From Rana temporaria (lineage: Eukaryota > Chordata > Amphibia > Anura > Ranidae), in the NCBI RefSeq assembly GCF_905171775.1, contig NC_053490.1, positions 32,636,506-32,700,505 on the forward strand: DNA of 64,000 nt, read 5' to 3'. The notes beneath the pieces were generated by a model. That model was not told the DNA's origin. It did no database searches and saw only the letters and a program-made list of their open reading frames with translations. Made by a program: the position numbers and the translations under genes. Shown here piece after piece: positions 22,860 through 33,787 of the stretch (positions within the stretch are counted from its first letter, which is position 1; the number at the start of each line of letters is the position of its first letter).

Positions 22860-23243
22860 GTATTGAATCATGCCAAAGTATATGTGCTAAACATTTGTTT
22901 ACAAAACCTATGTTAATACAAAAGGCTTGCTGTCTTTAATATGAACAGACATATAATTATTTTAAAATAAATTAAAAAATGAATTAAAATACTAAAAATA
23001 CTAGTAGTAGATATAAGGCAGTAAGTCCATATCTACTTATTTATGTAATATACATAAGTGGGCCTTGAAATTATGTTGGATGATAAGTACATCCAATCGG
23101 TCCATGCGTATACTACCCTGATTATTGTATGATTAACAACAAGAGTATTAAAAATATGTATATCATAAAATCAAAGAAATTTAAAAGTATATCAAATGGA
23201 GATGATAATACTAAATCGACTTATTTAAAACTCAACACTATGT
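22860..23243 (-). other. PLE 3' untranslated region
   Basis: AT-rich sequence between the stop codon of the RT/endonuclease frame and the downstream pseudo-LTR. No frame or motif seen. Confidence 0.6.
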
Positions 23244-24289
23244 TTAGTAATTTGTAAGGAAGCAGTTGAGGTCCAGTTCAATGTTGAGGCCATGCGGATG
23301 CATCGTCCCCAAACGATGGATCCACATGGTCTCGTTTTGGGAGATGGCCTGTGTCATGTTAGTGCCTCTCCAATGTCTGCTAACCTTATCTATGCCAACA
23401 AAAGAAAGTTTACTAGGGTCTCGATCATGATGTTGGTCAAAGTGACGGGATACACTGTGATTAGGGAATCCATTTTTAATGTTAGCCACGTGTTCATTGA
23501 TTCTTATTCTAAGTTTTCTGGTAGTGCGGCCTACATATTGAAGAGAACACGGGCATTCTAATAGATATGTAACGTGATGTGAATCACAAGTTATTAGTGA
23601 TTTTACAGTGTATTCTTTTTGGGTATTGTTAGATTTGAATTTGACTATTTTTCTATTTTTTCTGGTCGTACTTTTACATGATTTACACCTTGTGCAGTGA
23701 TGGAAACCTGTTCCATCAAGAAAGGTGGGAGGTCGAGGGGGAGGGTCAGGTACATTTGGGGCTATTATGTTCCGAAGGCCTGGTGCCCTTCTGTAGACAA
23801 ATTTGGGTTTGGATGGTAATAATGCAGCCAAATCGTTGTCTTTGAGCAGAATGGGCCAGTGTTTTTTAAAAATTTTCTCAATTTGTAAATATTGTCGGTG
23901 AAAGCCCGAGAAGAAGGCCAGATTTCCTGAAAAGGGGGCCTTTTTCCTTGAGATCAAAAGTTGGTCACGGTCCATGTTTTTTACTTCCAGTGTGTTTTTT
24001 TCAAGTGCCTGGGAGCAGTGGCGGCTGGTGAAGTTTTATGATGGGGGGGCGCAATACCCCGCCCTTCCACATTTGGTCCCTCCCACTTCTCATAAGCCAC
24101 ACCCCTTATAGAATCCACCACTCCGTCCCCTGTATTCCACTTGCTTCCACTCAATGTCAGGAGTATACAGCTCAGCGTCACAGCACAGAGTATATAGCCC
24201 CAGCATCACAAATCATGGTATATAGCGCAGCCTTACAGATCGGTGCAAACAAACTAAAATAGGACACTGTTAGTAATGAAGGACTCGAA

Positions 24290-24907
24290 ATGGGCAGGAG
24301 ATTACCAGAGAGACTGCGGACATACTGCACAAGATTACCAGAGACTGCGGACATACTGCACAGGATTACCAGAGACTGCGGACATACTGCACAGGATTAC
24401 CAGAGACTGCGGACATACTGCACAGGATTACCAGAGACTGCGGACATACTGCACAGGATTACCAGAGACTGCGGACATACTGCACAAGATTACCAGAGAC
24501 TGCGGACATACTGCACAGGATTACCAGCGACTGCGGACATACTGCACAGGATTACCAGAGACTGCGGACATACTGCACAAGATTACCAGAGACTGCGGAC
24601 ATACTGCACAAGAGTACCAGAGACTGCAGACATACTGCAGAAGATTACCAGAGACTGCGGACATACTGCACAAGAGTACCAGAGACTGCGGACATACTGC
24701 AGAAGATTACCAGAGACTGCGGACATACTGCAAGAGATTACCAGAGACTGCGGACATACTGCAGGAGATTACCAGAGACTGCGGACATACTGCACAAGAT
24801 TACCAGAGACTGCGGACATACTGCACAAGATTACCAGAGACTGCGGACATACTACACAAGATTACCAGAGACTGCGGACATACTGCACAAGATTACCAGA
24901 GACTGCA
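24290..24907. repeat. 31-bp minisatellite
   Basis: About twenty near-identical units of ATTACCAGAGACTGCGGACA plus TACTGCACAAG. With a period of 31 the reading phase rotates, giving 31-residue protein repeats in two plus-strand frames without stops. Copies differ by single bases (CACAAG, CACAGG, AGAAG), so the array expanded recently. Confidence 0.95.
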
Positions 24908-24915
24908 GGAATTAC

Positions 24916-25353
24916 TTGTCCTGCGACTTGGGACTTAAATGTTGCATGACAAGTCGTACCCCATGATTTCCAATGAGAACCGTTCATATCTGTGCGACTT
25001 CAAAGTAGTCCCTGCATTACTTTGGTCCCACATTGATGCAACTTGAGGTCCATAGACCTCCAGAATACACAGGCATTGCTTTAAGTCACATCAGAATTGC
25101 AGTAGAATTGTGCAACTTTCAGACTGCATTAGCCTGAAAGTCGCAAGATTCTGCCCCAATTTTTTGGTGCGATTTTGCAGCGACTTGAAGCAATGCCTAT
25201 GTATTCTGGAGGTCTATGGACCTCAAGTCACATCAAGGTGGGACAAAAGTAATGCAGGGACTACTTCAAAGTTGCACAGATATGAACAGTTCTCATTGGA
25301 AATCATCGGGTCCAACTTATCCTGCAACTTTCCAGTCCCAAGTCGCAGGACAA
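24916..25353. mobile_element. Fold-back MITE within the hAT-like element
   Basis: Perfect 18-bp ends TTGTCCTGCGACTTGGGA (24916) and its complement (25336-25353). The arms stay complementary for most of their length: the GAGGTCTATGGACCTCAAGT-type sequence of the right arm is mirrored in the left. It is a long hairpin with a short centre near 25140. Target duplication is unclear. Confidence 0.8.
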
Positions 25354-25399
25354 TTTTCAAGCGGGGGGTGGGGTGGTGTTGACGGCCGATATTTTCCCT

Positions 25400-25784
25400 G
25401 CACATTAAGTATAAAAAAAAATTTTTTTTAATAACTGGTGGGGGGTGGGGGGGTGGGGTGGTCTGGTGGGGTAGTGTTACCGCCCGCTATTTGTGCTGTA
25501 ATGAATTTTTACATAGAAAAGAAATGTTGTTAATAAATGGGTAAATGAATTAATAAATGGGTAAATGAATTATAAAAAAAAGATTTTTTTAATAACCGTT
25601 ATTGGAAAAATCTTTTTTTTATAATTCATTTACCCATTTATTAACAACATTTCTTTTCTTTGTAAAAATTCATTACAGCACAAGTAACACTACAGCGGGC
25701 GGTAACACTACCCCACCAGACCAACCCCCCCCCCCCCCCCCAGTTATTAAAAAAAAAACTTTTTTTATACTTAATGCTAAATTG
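25400..25784. repeat. Large inverted repeat centred near 25597
   Basis: The left arm carries AATAACTGGTGGGGGG, GGTCTGGTGGGGTAGTGTTA and TAAATGGGTAAATGAATT. The right arm carries their complements in reverse order, about 180 bp per arm. One 20-bp segment, TAATAAATGGGTAAATGAAT, is tandemly doubled in the left arm only. The structure could extrude as a cruciform. Confidence 0.9.
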
Positions 25785-28135
25785 AATCAAATATAAAAAA
25801 TAAACTGTTAATAATCTTAATATATATAACTAATATTAAATTAAAAAAAACATTGGGGGGGGGGTTGTTGCCTGGCATTATTTTCGCTGAATATTAAATA
25901 TTAAAAAATATTTTAAAAAAATATTAAAAAATATATAAAAAAGAAATTGGATTAAGCAGGGGGGGTGGAGGGTGGATGCCAGCCGCCGAATATTAGATAA
26001 AAAAAAGACTTTGAATAAGCGGGGGATGGGGGGGGGCGTCGAATATTACAAAAAAAAAGAGTTTGAATAAGCGGGGGGGGGGGGGGGGCCGCCAAATATT
26101 AAATCGAAAAAAAAACTTAGAATAAGCGGGGGGGGGCCACCGAAGAATAATACGATAGTGCCAATCGCGGGAGGGGTTGGATGCTGCTGTGAAGCGGCCG
26201 CCGATGTAGAGACAGGCAGGCTTACCTGTTCCTCGGTCGGGCGCAGTGAGCTCGCGCTGACCCGACGTCACTTCCGGTTTTTACAGTGACGTCGGAACGA
26301 GCACAGAGACGGGCGGGTGCACACAGACAGTGTATGCACCCGCCCGGCCATAACAATACACTCCATCGCGCCAGAAGCAAGTGGCGCGATGGAGAGCGCC
26401 ACAAAGGCATAATTTTTGTGCCAATGTAGTGCCGCGTCTGCAATCCCGTGATTGCACAGACGTGGCGCTACTCCTAAAGGACTGTTCCCGGCGTCCGGCG
26501 CGCGGACATAAGGCCCTTTTTTGGGAAAAAAAAAATTCTTAAAGGGACAGATTTAAAAAAAAAAAATTTTTTTTTTTTTTTTTTTACTGACTGTGTGATG
26601 GGGGGCGGCGCCCGGGCGCCCCTATGGACGGGCCGCCACTGCCTGGGAGTGGTATCCTTTTTCCTTGAATTTTTCCGTTAAGATCAGGGATTGGGATTGA
26701 AAATCAGTAGTAGTGTCGCAATTGCGGCGAATCCGCATGTACTGTCCCTTCGGAATAGTGTTTAACCACTTGGGATGGTGGCAACTGTTCACTGGCACAA
26801 ATGCATTTCTATCTGTACCTTTAAAATATGTGCGTGTACTGATTTTGTTATCATTTTTTGTTAAAGTTAGATCCAAATAGTTGATGGAGACCAAACTGGA
26901 GGTTGCCGTAAATTTTAATCCATATTGGTTGTTATTCAAATTATTCAGGAAGGCTTGGAGTGTAACCCAAGGTCCCTCCCACATGAGGATAATATCATCT
27001 ATATACCTCATGTAATAGATGAGTGGGACATGGTTGTCATGGTAGATGGTTTCTTCTTCCCATTTATTCAGTACCAAATTTGCAACACTGGGGGCATAAC
27101 GAGCCCCCATCGCAACTCCCTTGATTTGGTTATAAAACCGCCCCAGTGCCCAGAAATAATTGTTTCCCATCGCCTGTCGGAGTCCATCGATGAGAAATTT
27201 TATCTGGACCTCTGGTAGTCTGGGATCAGTTCTGAGTGCCAGTGTTACTGCTTCTATGGCATCCTCCTGTCTAATGTTTGTGTACAGAGACTCTACGTCT
27301 ACTGTAACTAACCATGTAGACTCTGTTAATGTTAGAGAAGATAAGGACTTAATAAGTTCCCGACTGTCTTTCAGGTATGATTTACCTTGTATAACCAACG
27401 GTTGGAAAAAGGTGTCGAGATATTCTCCTATCCTGGAATATAAGGATCCGATCCCACTTATAATGGGCCTTCCTGGTGGGTTTATTTTATCCTTATGTAC
27501 CTTAGGTACTATATAAAGAACTGGAGTCCTAGGTGTGTTAGGAACTAGATATAATGCCTCCTTGGTGGTTAGTATGGACTTTGCTAAGCCTTCTGACGTC
27601 CATAGTTGGAGTTTCTCCTTAAGTTTAACCAAAGGGTCTCCCCGAAGTGGTTTGTAGGTGGTAATATCTCCCAGTAATCTTTGTATTTCTCCATAATAAC
27701 TGTCCTTGGTAAGCACTACTACTCCTCCCCCCTTGTCGGCAGGGCGAATAATAATGTTTTTGTTTGCTTCTAACTGTTTGATTCCCTCTGATATCAAACC
27801 ATTACTATTAAAGTGTTTTACCTCCAATTCTTTAATGTCTCCTTGAATCATGTTTTTAAAAACCTCTACGTGGTGATGGGTGCCCTTTTTAGGATTGAAA
27901 ACAGAATTGTTCTTCAATCCTGTATGGACAAACCCATCATCTACAACAGTGGATATACTGTTGTTTTGTTGTGAGAAATGCTTTTTGATATTTAATGTTC
28001 TTATATATTTTTCGACCTCTATGTAAACCTCGAATTTGTTGATATTTTTATCCGGGCAGAATTTCATTCCTTTTGACAAGACTTCCAGTTCGGCTCTGGA
28101 GAAATCCACCCCTGCCAGATTGAATATGCCCTCGT

Positions 28136-29209
28136 TCAATCGTCTCGAGGTCTTTTTCGTCCTGGCTCCCCCTCTTCTCCCTCTTTTCCGTTGTTTGTTT
28201 TCTGGGGGTAGGTTGGTGTAGTGGGGATTTTTTGAGGGATTTTGTAGGGGATTTTGTAGGGTTCTTTCCATCCTCTCCATTCCCCCCCTTGTGGCGGATG
28301 GTTTGGTTGTTGAGCCGGTCTTCCCCTAAAGTTCCCTCTGAATTGGCCTCTTGGAGGTCTGGGTATATATTGACTCGGTGGGGGGTTATGATAGTATTGG
28401 TCATACTCCCCTATGTAATTATCTGGTGGGCCATGACGATTATAATTCGGTCCTCCATACGGTGCTGGATAGTAGTCGTATTGGGCTGGATAATTGTCAT
28501 AATTGCTTGGGGGGGGGGGAACCCTCCCCGATTGGTTTGTGTTCCCTTTAGAGGATGCGGGAAGCTTGATTTTCTTAGGAGTGTGAGTTTTATTAGTTTG
28601 TTTTACTTTACTAGTATTATTAAAAATTTTATTCGAAACTTCCTTGTTCCTAGCTACAGGTGATTCAGCGGAATTAGCTGGATCAAGGTCTGCTTGCCAT
28701 TTATATGCTTTGTGTTCCTCGTAATCTCTAATGTCCCTCTGGTACTTTTTGAGCTTCTTGTTTTTGATGTCTGCGTCGTACTTGGACAGATGGACTTGTA
28801 GTCTCTGTGCTCTCTCCAAGTACTCCTCAGAACCAATGACCGGCCCCATTTTTTCTTTTAAGTCATTAATGCTGGCTTCTACCAGTACATTTTTGGCTTT
28901 GCGCCGTCTAATCATTAACTGAAGTAATTTTTGTTCACATGCATTAAAGAACTGGAACCAGTCGTCTATAAGTGAGAGATCTTCAGCTCCGTCATTCGGG
29001 TGTACATCCCACCTCAGACTGCGAGGGGTGAGGTTTTTGCTAATGTACATTTCGAATGACGCAATGTCCCACCATAGACGGATCTGCTTTTCCATATCGT
29101 ATTGCAATTGCTTAAACCCCCTTTCGAGGTCTAAGTTAGGACTAGGTGTTTCTTGAAAAATGTCCTCTATGTTAGTCTGCCGGCTCTTCATAAAGTTAAA
29201 TATGTCCAT
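28136..29209 (-). CDS. PLE ORF1: coiled N-terminal part plus Tyr/Gly/RG-rich tail
   Basis: Intact frame of 357 residues from ATG 29209, the first gene downstream of the upstream pseudo-LTR. Residues 1-180 are mixed and charged, with a likely helical stretch (95-170). Residues 185-230 are Lys/Asn/Thr-rich. Residues 230-282 are disordered and tyrosine-rich (PAQYDYYPAPYGGPNY), followed by RGQFRGNFRGR (287-297), an RG-type RNA-binding pattern, and a basic end. The last 145 bases overlap the RT frame, which lies in the -1 phase. I infer an RNA-binding, condensate-forming ORF1-like protein. I know of no named domain for it, so the function is unproven. Confidence 0.8.
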   Translation of the reverse strand: MDIFNFMKSRQTNIEDIFQETPSPNLDLERGFKQLQYDMEKQIRLWWDIASFEMYISKNLTPRSLRWDVHPNDGAEDLSLIDDWFQFFNACEQKLLQLMIRRRKAKNVLVEASINDLKEKMGPVIGSEEYLERAQRLQVHLSKYDADIKNKKLKKYQRDIRDYEEHKAYKWQADLDPANSAESPVARNKEVSNKIFNNTSKVKQTNKTHTPKKIKLPASSKGNTNQSGRVPPPPSNYDNYPAQYDYYPAPYGGPNYNRHGPPDNYIGEYDQYYHNPPPSQYIPRPPRGQFRGNFRGRPAQQPNHPPQGGEWRGWKEPYKIPYKIPQKIPTTPTYPQKTNNGKEGEEGEPGRKRPRDD

Positions 29210-29351
29210 GTCAGCGTAGATAAAAAATCTATTGGATTTCTGGTATTGTTGTATGTTGTATCTCGCGCCAATAAATTAAATTAAAATAAAATTAAATTAA
29301 TTTATATATAGTTTTAAGCTGCTACCCAGTAGTAATCAAAAGATTATGCAG
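29210..29351 (-). other. PLE leader between pseudo-LTR and ORF1
   Basis: AT-rich 142-base stretch upstream of ATG 29209. It likely carries the 5' UTR. No distinct promoter motif is recognised. Confidence 0.5.
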
Positions 29352-30385
29352 TGTAAAATTGTGTGAAAATGGGTGCGCTAATAAATAAATATATATATTT
29401 TGTGATACATAATTGAAATTCGTAAGCAAATATATATAAAGCACCTGTATTTACTATAGTAAAAAGTCCTGTTAGAGTGAACTATGTACCAGTGATAAGT
29501 TGCACAAGTTGCTGTGCCGAATAAATGAAATAGATAAATAATTAGAAACTGTGAAAATAAACCAAGTTCTATTAAATAAGTAATATCATTCAAGTGAAAG
29601 TCTATTGTCCCAGTTGATTCCTCAAACGGTGAAAAAGATTTGCATGCTGTTGAATCAAAAATGAAGTAAAGTGCTGCGTGCTATGTTTTCAGATAGAGCG
29701 ATGTTTCCACCTTCACCTTTAAAACTATCACCAAAATGTGAGAATTGGATGGCTCCTTACCAGATATTAATGTCCCTTACTTTGTTACCAAAAAAGGGAA
29801 CATTAAAGCTTGTGACAGGATCACCTGCTAATGATAGTAACGTCCTGGCAGTGATGCTTGCGTTGTTGGTTGGATGCCCGATTTATGCATGTAAAACAAA
29901 GGTAATGCCATACATAGTGTAATTTGTTTTTTATTTAAAATGTAAAGTAGAGGGAGCCAAGTGGCCGCCTACCATTTAGGGTGCCTTGAACCCGGCACTG
30001 GGGCTAGCTCGCGTAGTAGCGGAAAGAGGTCCTGGATACTGGATACTGGATGCCGCGCTCGTTGTCCGGGCGTGCGTTCCACCTCGGCTTGTGCTAGGGA
30101 CCAGCGATGCAGGAAGTGACGATATGCGTGCGTGGTTAGGTACCGCCTCGACGTACGTTTCGTTGTGAACGTCTTCAGGGGGCGTACCCAACCACGCTAG
30201 TTCAATGTATTTTATACGTCTGTCAATTGTTGTGGGCGGGAAGTATTGTACGACAGCCCCAGTGCTAGATTCAATGCAACAGATCCCGGTAATACAAATA
30301 GCGGCGATCATTCGTTGTTGTCCTTAACGTAGCATAAACATCAAATATTTGAGAATCATGCCTGCTCATCGACTACAAAGTTAGG
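29352..30385 (-). repeat. PLE pseudo-LTR, upstream copy
   Basis: Direct repeat of 21826-22859, in phase over 1034 bases, with no difference seen in the parts I compared. It lies at the 5' end of the minus-strand element and should contain its promoter. Confidence 0.95.
30130..30197 (-). ncRNA. Hammerhead ribozyme, second copy
   Basis: Same sequence and fold as 22604-22671: CUGAAGA, GAAA, GUC, long stem I, two-pair stem III. The predicted cut is between the complements of 30150 and 30149. Paired ribozymes would release a unit-length RNA of one element from a read-through transcript. Confidence 0.85.
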
Positions 30386-30396
30386 TTTGTTTGCTT

Positions 30397-31017
30397 CCCT
30401 ATGTTTTCTAGAGGATTCCAGAATATAATGGGTTGGGAGAGTCAAATATGCAGCCTGAATATTTATGTGGTCTTAGCCAATCCCTGGGGGTGGCTGGAGA
30501 GTGACTACATAGTCTGGGGCTTGAGGCAGACATGTTTTTGTCCAGGAGGAGAAGTTTCCAGATTGAAGGGCTGCTGCACCTCTAGGAAGCTCAGCTGAAG
30601 ATTCTACCTGTGCTCATCGAGGTCCAGCTATGGCAGAGCTGGGGGGACTGTTTCTGTGAAAAAAGACTGAAGCTAAGCGGTGGTTTCACTGAGGATTCAG
30701 TCTGGAAGATCCACTGAGGAATTGTCTGGTATCGTCTGGTATTGGAGGGAAGCAGCCAATTACCCAGGGACATTGTAAGTACAGACCAGTGTTGCCAACC
30801 TACCAGACTGAAATTTACTGGCACGACACCCGAAATTTACTGGCGCAGTCACGTTTTTACTGGCATTTCACAAAAGTTACTAAATTAAATTTTTAGGTGC
30901 AAATTTCAGTATTTAGGCTACAAAGAAGTATGCTAGGCAAATAGCAATGTGATTTAAGGTAGATATTAAGGTAAAAAAACATATTCTTGTTATTTTCAAT
31001 ATAAGAAGGGCAAATTA
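30397..31017. other. No gene seen
   Basis: Continuation of the sequence into which the PLE inserted. A CAGTGTTGCCAACC phrase at about 30789 resembles a hAT terminus, but no partner end is found. Confidence 0.45.
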
Positions 31018-31310
31018 TTAAGTCACAATACCCCCTGCCTCCATCCCCCTCTGCCACCAACACCCCCTGCCTTCACCCCTCTGCGGTGCCACAATCTCCC
31101 GCTGCCTCCAATCACCCCCAGGCCCCTGCCACCAACACCCCCTGCCTCCAATCACCCCCTGCCTCCAATCTCCCCCTGCCTCCATCCGACTCTGCAGTGC
31201 CACCGCAGCCACCATCACACCCTGCCTTCATTAACCCCCTGCCTCCATCGTCCCCCTCTGTGGTGCCACCATCACCCCCTGCCTCCATCGGATCCCCCTC
31301 TGCCACCATC
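31018..31310. repeat. Degenerate minisatellite (CCCCCTGCCTCCAT)
   Basis: Repeated CACCCCCTGCCTCCA(A/T)C and CTCTGCCACCA phrases at irregular spacing of about 16-35 bp. The open frames here are compositional. Confidence 0.8.
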
Positions 31311-31855
31311 ACCTGATGTCACTGTTGGCTGGGCAGTCTGTCACTCTGTCCGTCCCCGACTCCCCTGCGAACTTTGAATTGCTTGGATAAAGCAGACTCC
31401 TCCATTCCGCCGCCGCCGCGTGCTGCTCAGCCTCCGAGTCCTGACTCCTGCTCCAGTGCTGTGCTCCTCCGACCTCCTGGCGTAATGTCCTAATACATCA
31501 CTCGCCGGTGCCGCGCGGCACAGCCTCTGTGAAATTCGCCCCCCGCCGGCCGAATACAGCATATGCTCGGCTCGGCAAGCTCACACCTACACGCTTAAAG
31601 AGAAATCTTTATTACCCTTGGTAAACACTGTATTTTCACACTGTATGAACTGCTTGTACTGATGTCTTCATACCCAATGTGTTTTAGTGACCCGAGCTGT
31701 AGACTATATGTGTCGGTTACTTGCATTGCACCCCTTGAGTGACTTCAGACCAGGCAAAGTTTCAAACATTTTACTTGAAGAACAAGTTAACATGATGACA
31801 ATGACAATTGACAGCCCAAGATAAAGTGCAAACATCCCCTGACATACCTAGTCTC
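31311..31855. other. No gene seen
   Basis: GC-rich then AT-rich DNA with no supported feature. Confidence 0.45.
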
Positions 31856-31858
31856 TAA

Positions 31859-32226
31859 TGCTGCGTACACACGATTGGATTTTCATACACACGGTCACAC
31901 AAAAGTTCTCTGAACTTTTTACCGTCAAGAACACGGTGACGTACAACACTACGACGAGCCGAGAAAATTAAGTTCAATGCTTCCAAGCATGTGTCCAATT
32001 GTTTCTGAGCATGCGTCGGAATATTGCGCGTCTGAATTGGTACAGATGAACGGAATATCCTTTAGGAATTTTCTCTGTCGGAAAATTTGAGAACCAGCTC
32101 TCAATCCTTTGTTGGCGGAAATTCCGACAGTAAAAGTTCGATAGAGCATACACACGGTTGGAATTTAGGACAAAAAGCTCACATCGGACTTTTCTTGTCG
32201 GAATTTCCAATCGTGTGTCTGCGACA
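31859..32226. mobile_element. Harbinger-like MITE (TGCTGCGTACACACG)
   Basis: The left end TGCTGCGTACACACGATTGG follows TAA (31856-31858). The right end CCAATCGTGTGTCTGCGACA is followed by TTA. Inner motifs match the elements at 16766 and 41330. The mismatched flanks and terminus suggest an older copy. Confidence 0.75.
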
Positions 32227-32229
32227 TTA

Positions 32230-32570
32230 CTGTAGGCTTTTAGCTGCCCCAACATATCTTGTTCAGGAAAAATCCAATATTGGTTGAGTCCAACTCTGGA
32301 ACTTAGCTTCGGCTTCAGCAGGGTTCAGGCCATCCAGATTCCGGTATTGGCACCAGGCAGAGCATCCCTCTATGAGTAAGTGTGTAAGTCCTCTCTCTCT
32401 CCTCCAGGATCCGGGCCCTTGTCTTTTTTTATAGCACACAGGACCGGAGGGTTGGGCCCAAGAAAAACTAGCCAAGAAAAACCCAGGAGTATGGTTAACC
32501 CCTAACTTCCCATTGAGGCAGCAGTAACCACTACCTGCCTACGGGCATAAAGTCAACTTAAAAAAAAAAT
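32230..32570. other. No gene seen
   Basis: Short sequence between a MITE and the LINE. It ends in an A-run that may be the LINE target. Confidence 0.45.
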
Positions 32571-33787
32571 TCTAACAACACAGGGGGGCGCGTGATGAGG
32601 ACGTGACGTGACGCGGGAGAGGGGTGGGAGGTGCCGAGAGCTCCATGGCTGCCAGTGGCGTCTGCAGCGCTGAGACTCCGACGATTCCATCGGCGGACCG
32701 ATGGTTAATGGCAACGTGAGAGGCTGACTGACCAGAGGACCGTGCGGGAGATTCATCCCTGCCTAAAGATCCGACGCCTGTAAGGGGACGCAGTGTATGT
32801 GCGGGTCCCCAGGTTGTACAGAGCACATTCAGAGCTCCCCACGATCCCTAGGCGGACTACCTGCATCTCAGCGGACGACCGAGCGGGGCTTGGTGGATGC
32901 GTGCAGTGACAGTGTCAGCGGGGACTGCATCACGGCTCCCTCCATGGAGATACACAGCCCAGCGACGGCCGGCGAGATGAGCTAAGGGATTGGTGAGGCG
33001 CTCAATTGAGCCGAGTCGGGTCGGGCACCCCGCCACCCCCCGCAACTTGTGAAACGACCAGGACTAGTGCTAAAAGGAATAGCAATAGTAGACTATAGTA
33101 GACTACTGGACCTCATGCTCTCACTTTGTTTTGAATCTTTATTGGGGGAGACAGGACCTCTGCCTGCATGAGATAGAACTGGCTTAAATTGCCCAGGATT
33201 GCCCAGGACTACTCCACACTTACACTTCTCATGTATGAAAGCTGTTTTTTGTCTACTGTGATTTAAGTCCTAAGAGGAACTCCCATGTAAATTCATCACA
33301 GGGTCTAGCGGTACAAATCTACTTTGGTGTGCTATACTGAAGAATAGGAAGTGTGTATTTCTGTCTTTCTATGAGGTCCCTTTCTGATTCATGATCTGTG
33401 ACGTATGAAAAAAAAAAAAAGGGAAACTAGCGGGGCCCATGATATAAGGACTTGTAAAGCGATCCATAGGATCTTACTCTCTTTCTTTCTGCGGTACGGC
33501 TTACTGGGGGAATCAGGCCCTTTTAATATTAGAGAGTAGAACTGTTGCAAATTGCACGGGATGGTTCGGGCTTGGCCCATGGAGTAAGTGGCGTAGATTG
33601 GCATATCCGGCACACCCGGAGCACCCCTCAGTACCGAGTCTAAGATAGCTACCACGGTCTGACGTCCGGAGAGAAAAAACACACACGGTCCGTGGGGCCT
33701 CTGAGTAGCTTGCTGAGAGGGGTCGTGACAAATCATCTTTCTACCCTCAAACTGGGGAAGAGAATTAGAGCCACTAATAAAAACAAG

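Larger units (their letters stand above)
24016..26641. mobile_element. hAT-like non-autonomous element inside the PLE
   Basis: Ends CAGTGGCGGCTGGTG and GGGCCGCCACTG; CCTGGGAG at 24008-24015 and 26642-26649. The cargo is unusual: a 31-bp minisatellite (24290-24907), a fold-back MITE (24916-25353), a near-perfect large inverted repeat (25400-25784) and several AATAAGCGGGGG modules (25950-26140). A GC-rich tract precedes the right end. No transposase, so it was moved in trans. Confidence 0.93.
23244..28280 (-). pseudogene. PLE reverse transcriptase + GIY-YIG endonuclease, split by insertion
   Basis: The frame starts at ATG 28280, runs to the insertion at 26642-26649, and continues in phase from 24007 to a stop at 23244, about 800 codons in all. 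RT motifs: ADKGGGVV (about 181), PKVHK-PPGRPI (about 259), DVESLYTNI (about 328), AMGARYAPS (about 390) and RYIDDI (about 425), the last holding the catalytic Asp pair. The C-terminal part has a Cys/His cluster (HHCTRCKSC, later C and HH) and a GIY-YIG nuclease: YLLEC (about 694), YVG (about 704), Arg, EH, and a possible catalytic Glu near 772. Apart from the insertion I see no stop or shift. As it stands the protein would end inside the insert without an endonuclease. Confidence 0.93.
21826..30385 (-). mobile_element. Complete Penelope-like retroelement (PLE)
   Basis: The element is 8560 bp, of which 2634 bp is a later insertion. It has direct 1034-bp pseudo-LTRs at both ends, an ORF1, an RT plus GIY-YIG frame, and a hammerhead ribozyme in each pseudo-LTR. 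The target duplication TTTGTTTGCTT lies at 21815-21825 and 30386-30396; three more shared bases (AGG) make the exact edge ambiguous. The repeats appear identical where I compared them, and four separate open frames in them translate identically, so insertion was recent. The element is transcribed on the minus strand. Confidence 0.95.

Noticed and set aside
24290..24907. CRISPR-like regular repeats
   Set aside because: The units are head-to-tail with no spacers, in a vertebrate-type genome.
24276..24949. Two ~220-codon plus-strand frames
   Set aside because: They are two readings of a 31-bp tandem repeat inside a hAT-like element.
30788..31600. hAT-like element starting CAGTGTTGCCAACC
   Set aside because: No right terminus or 8-bp duplication could be found.
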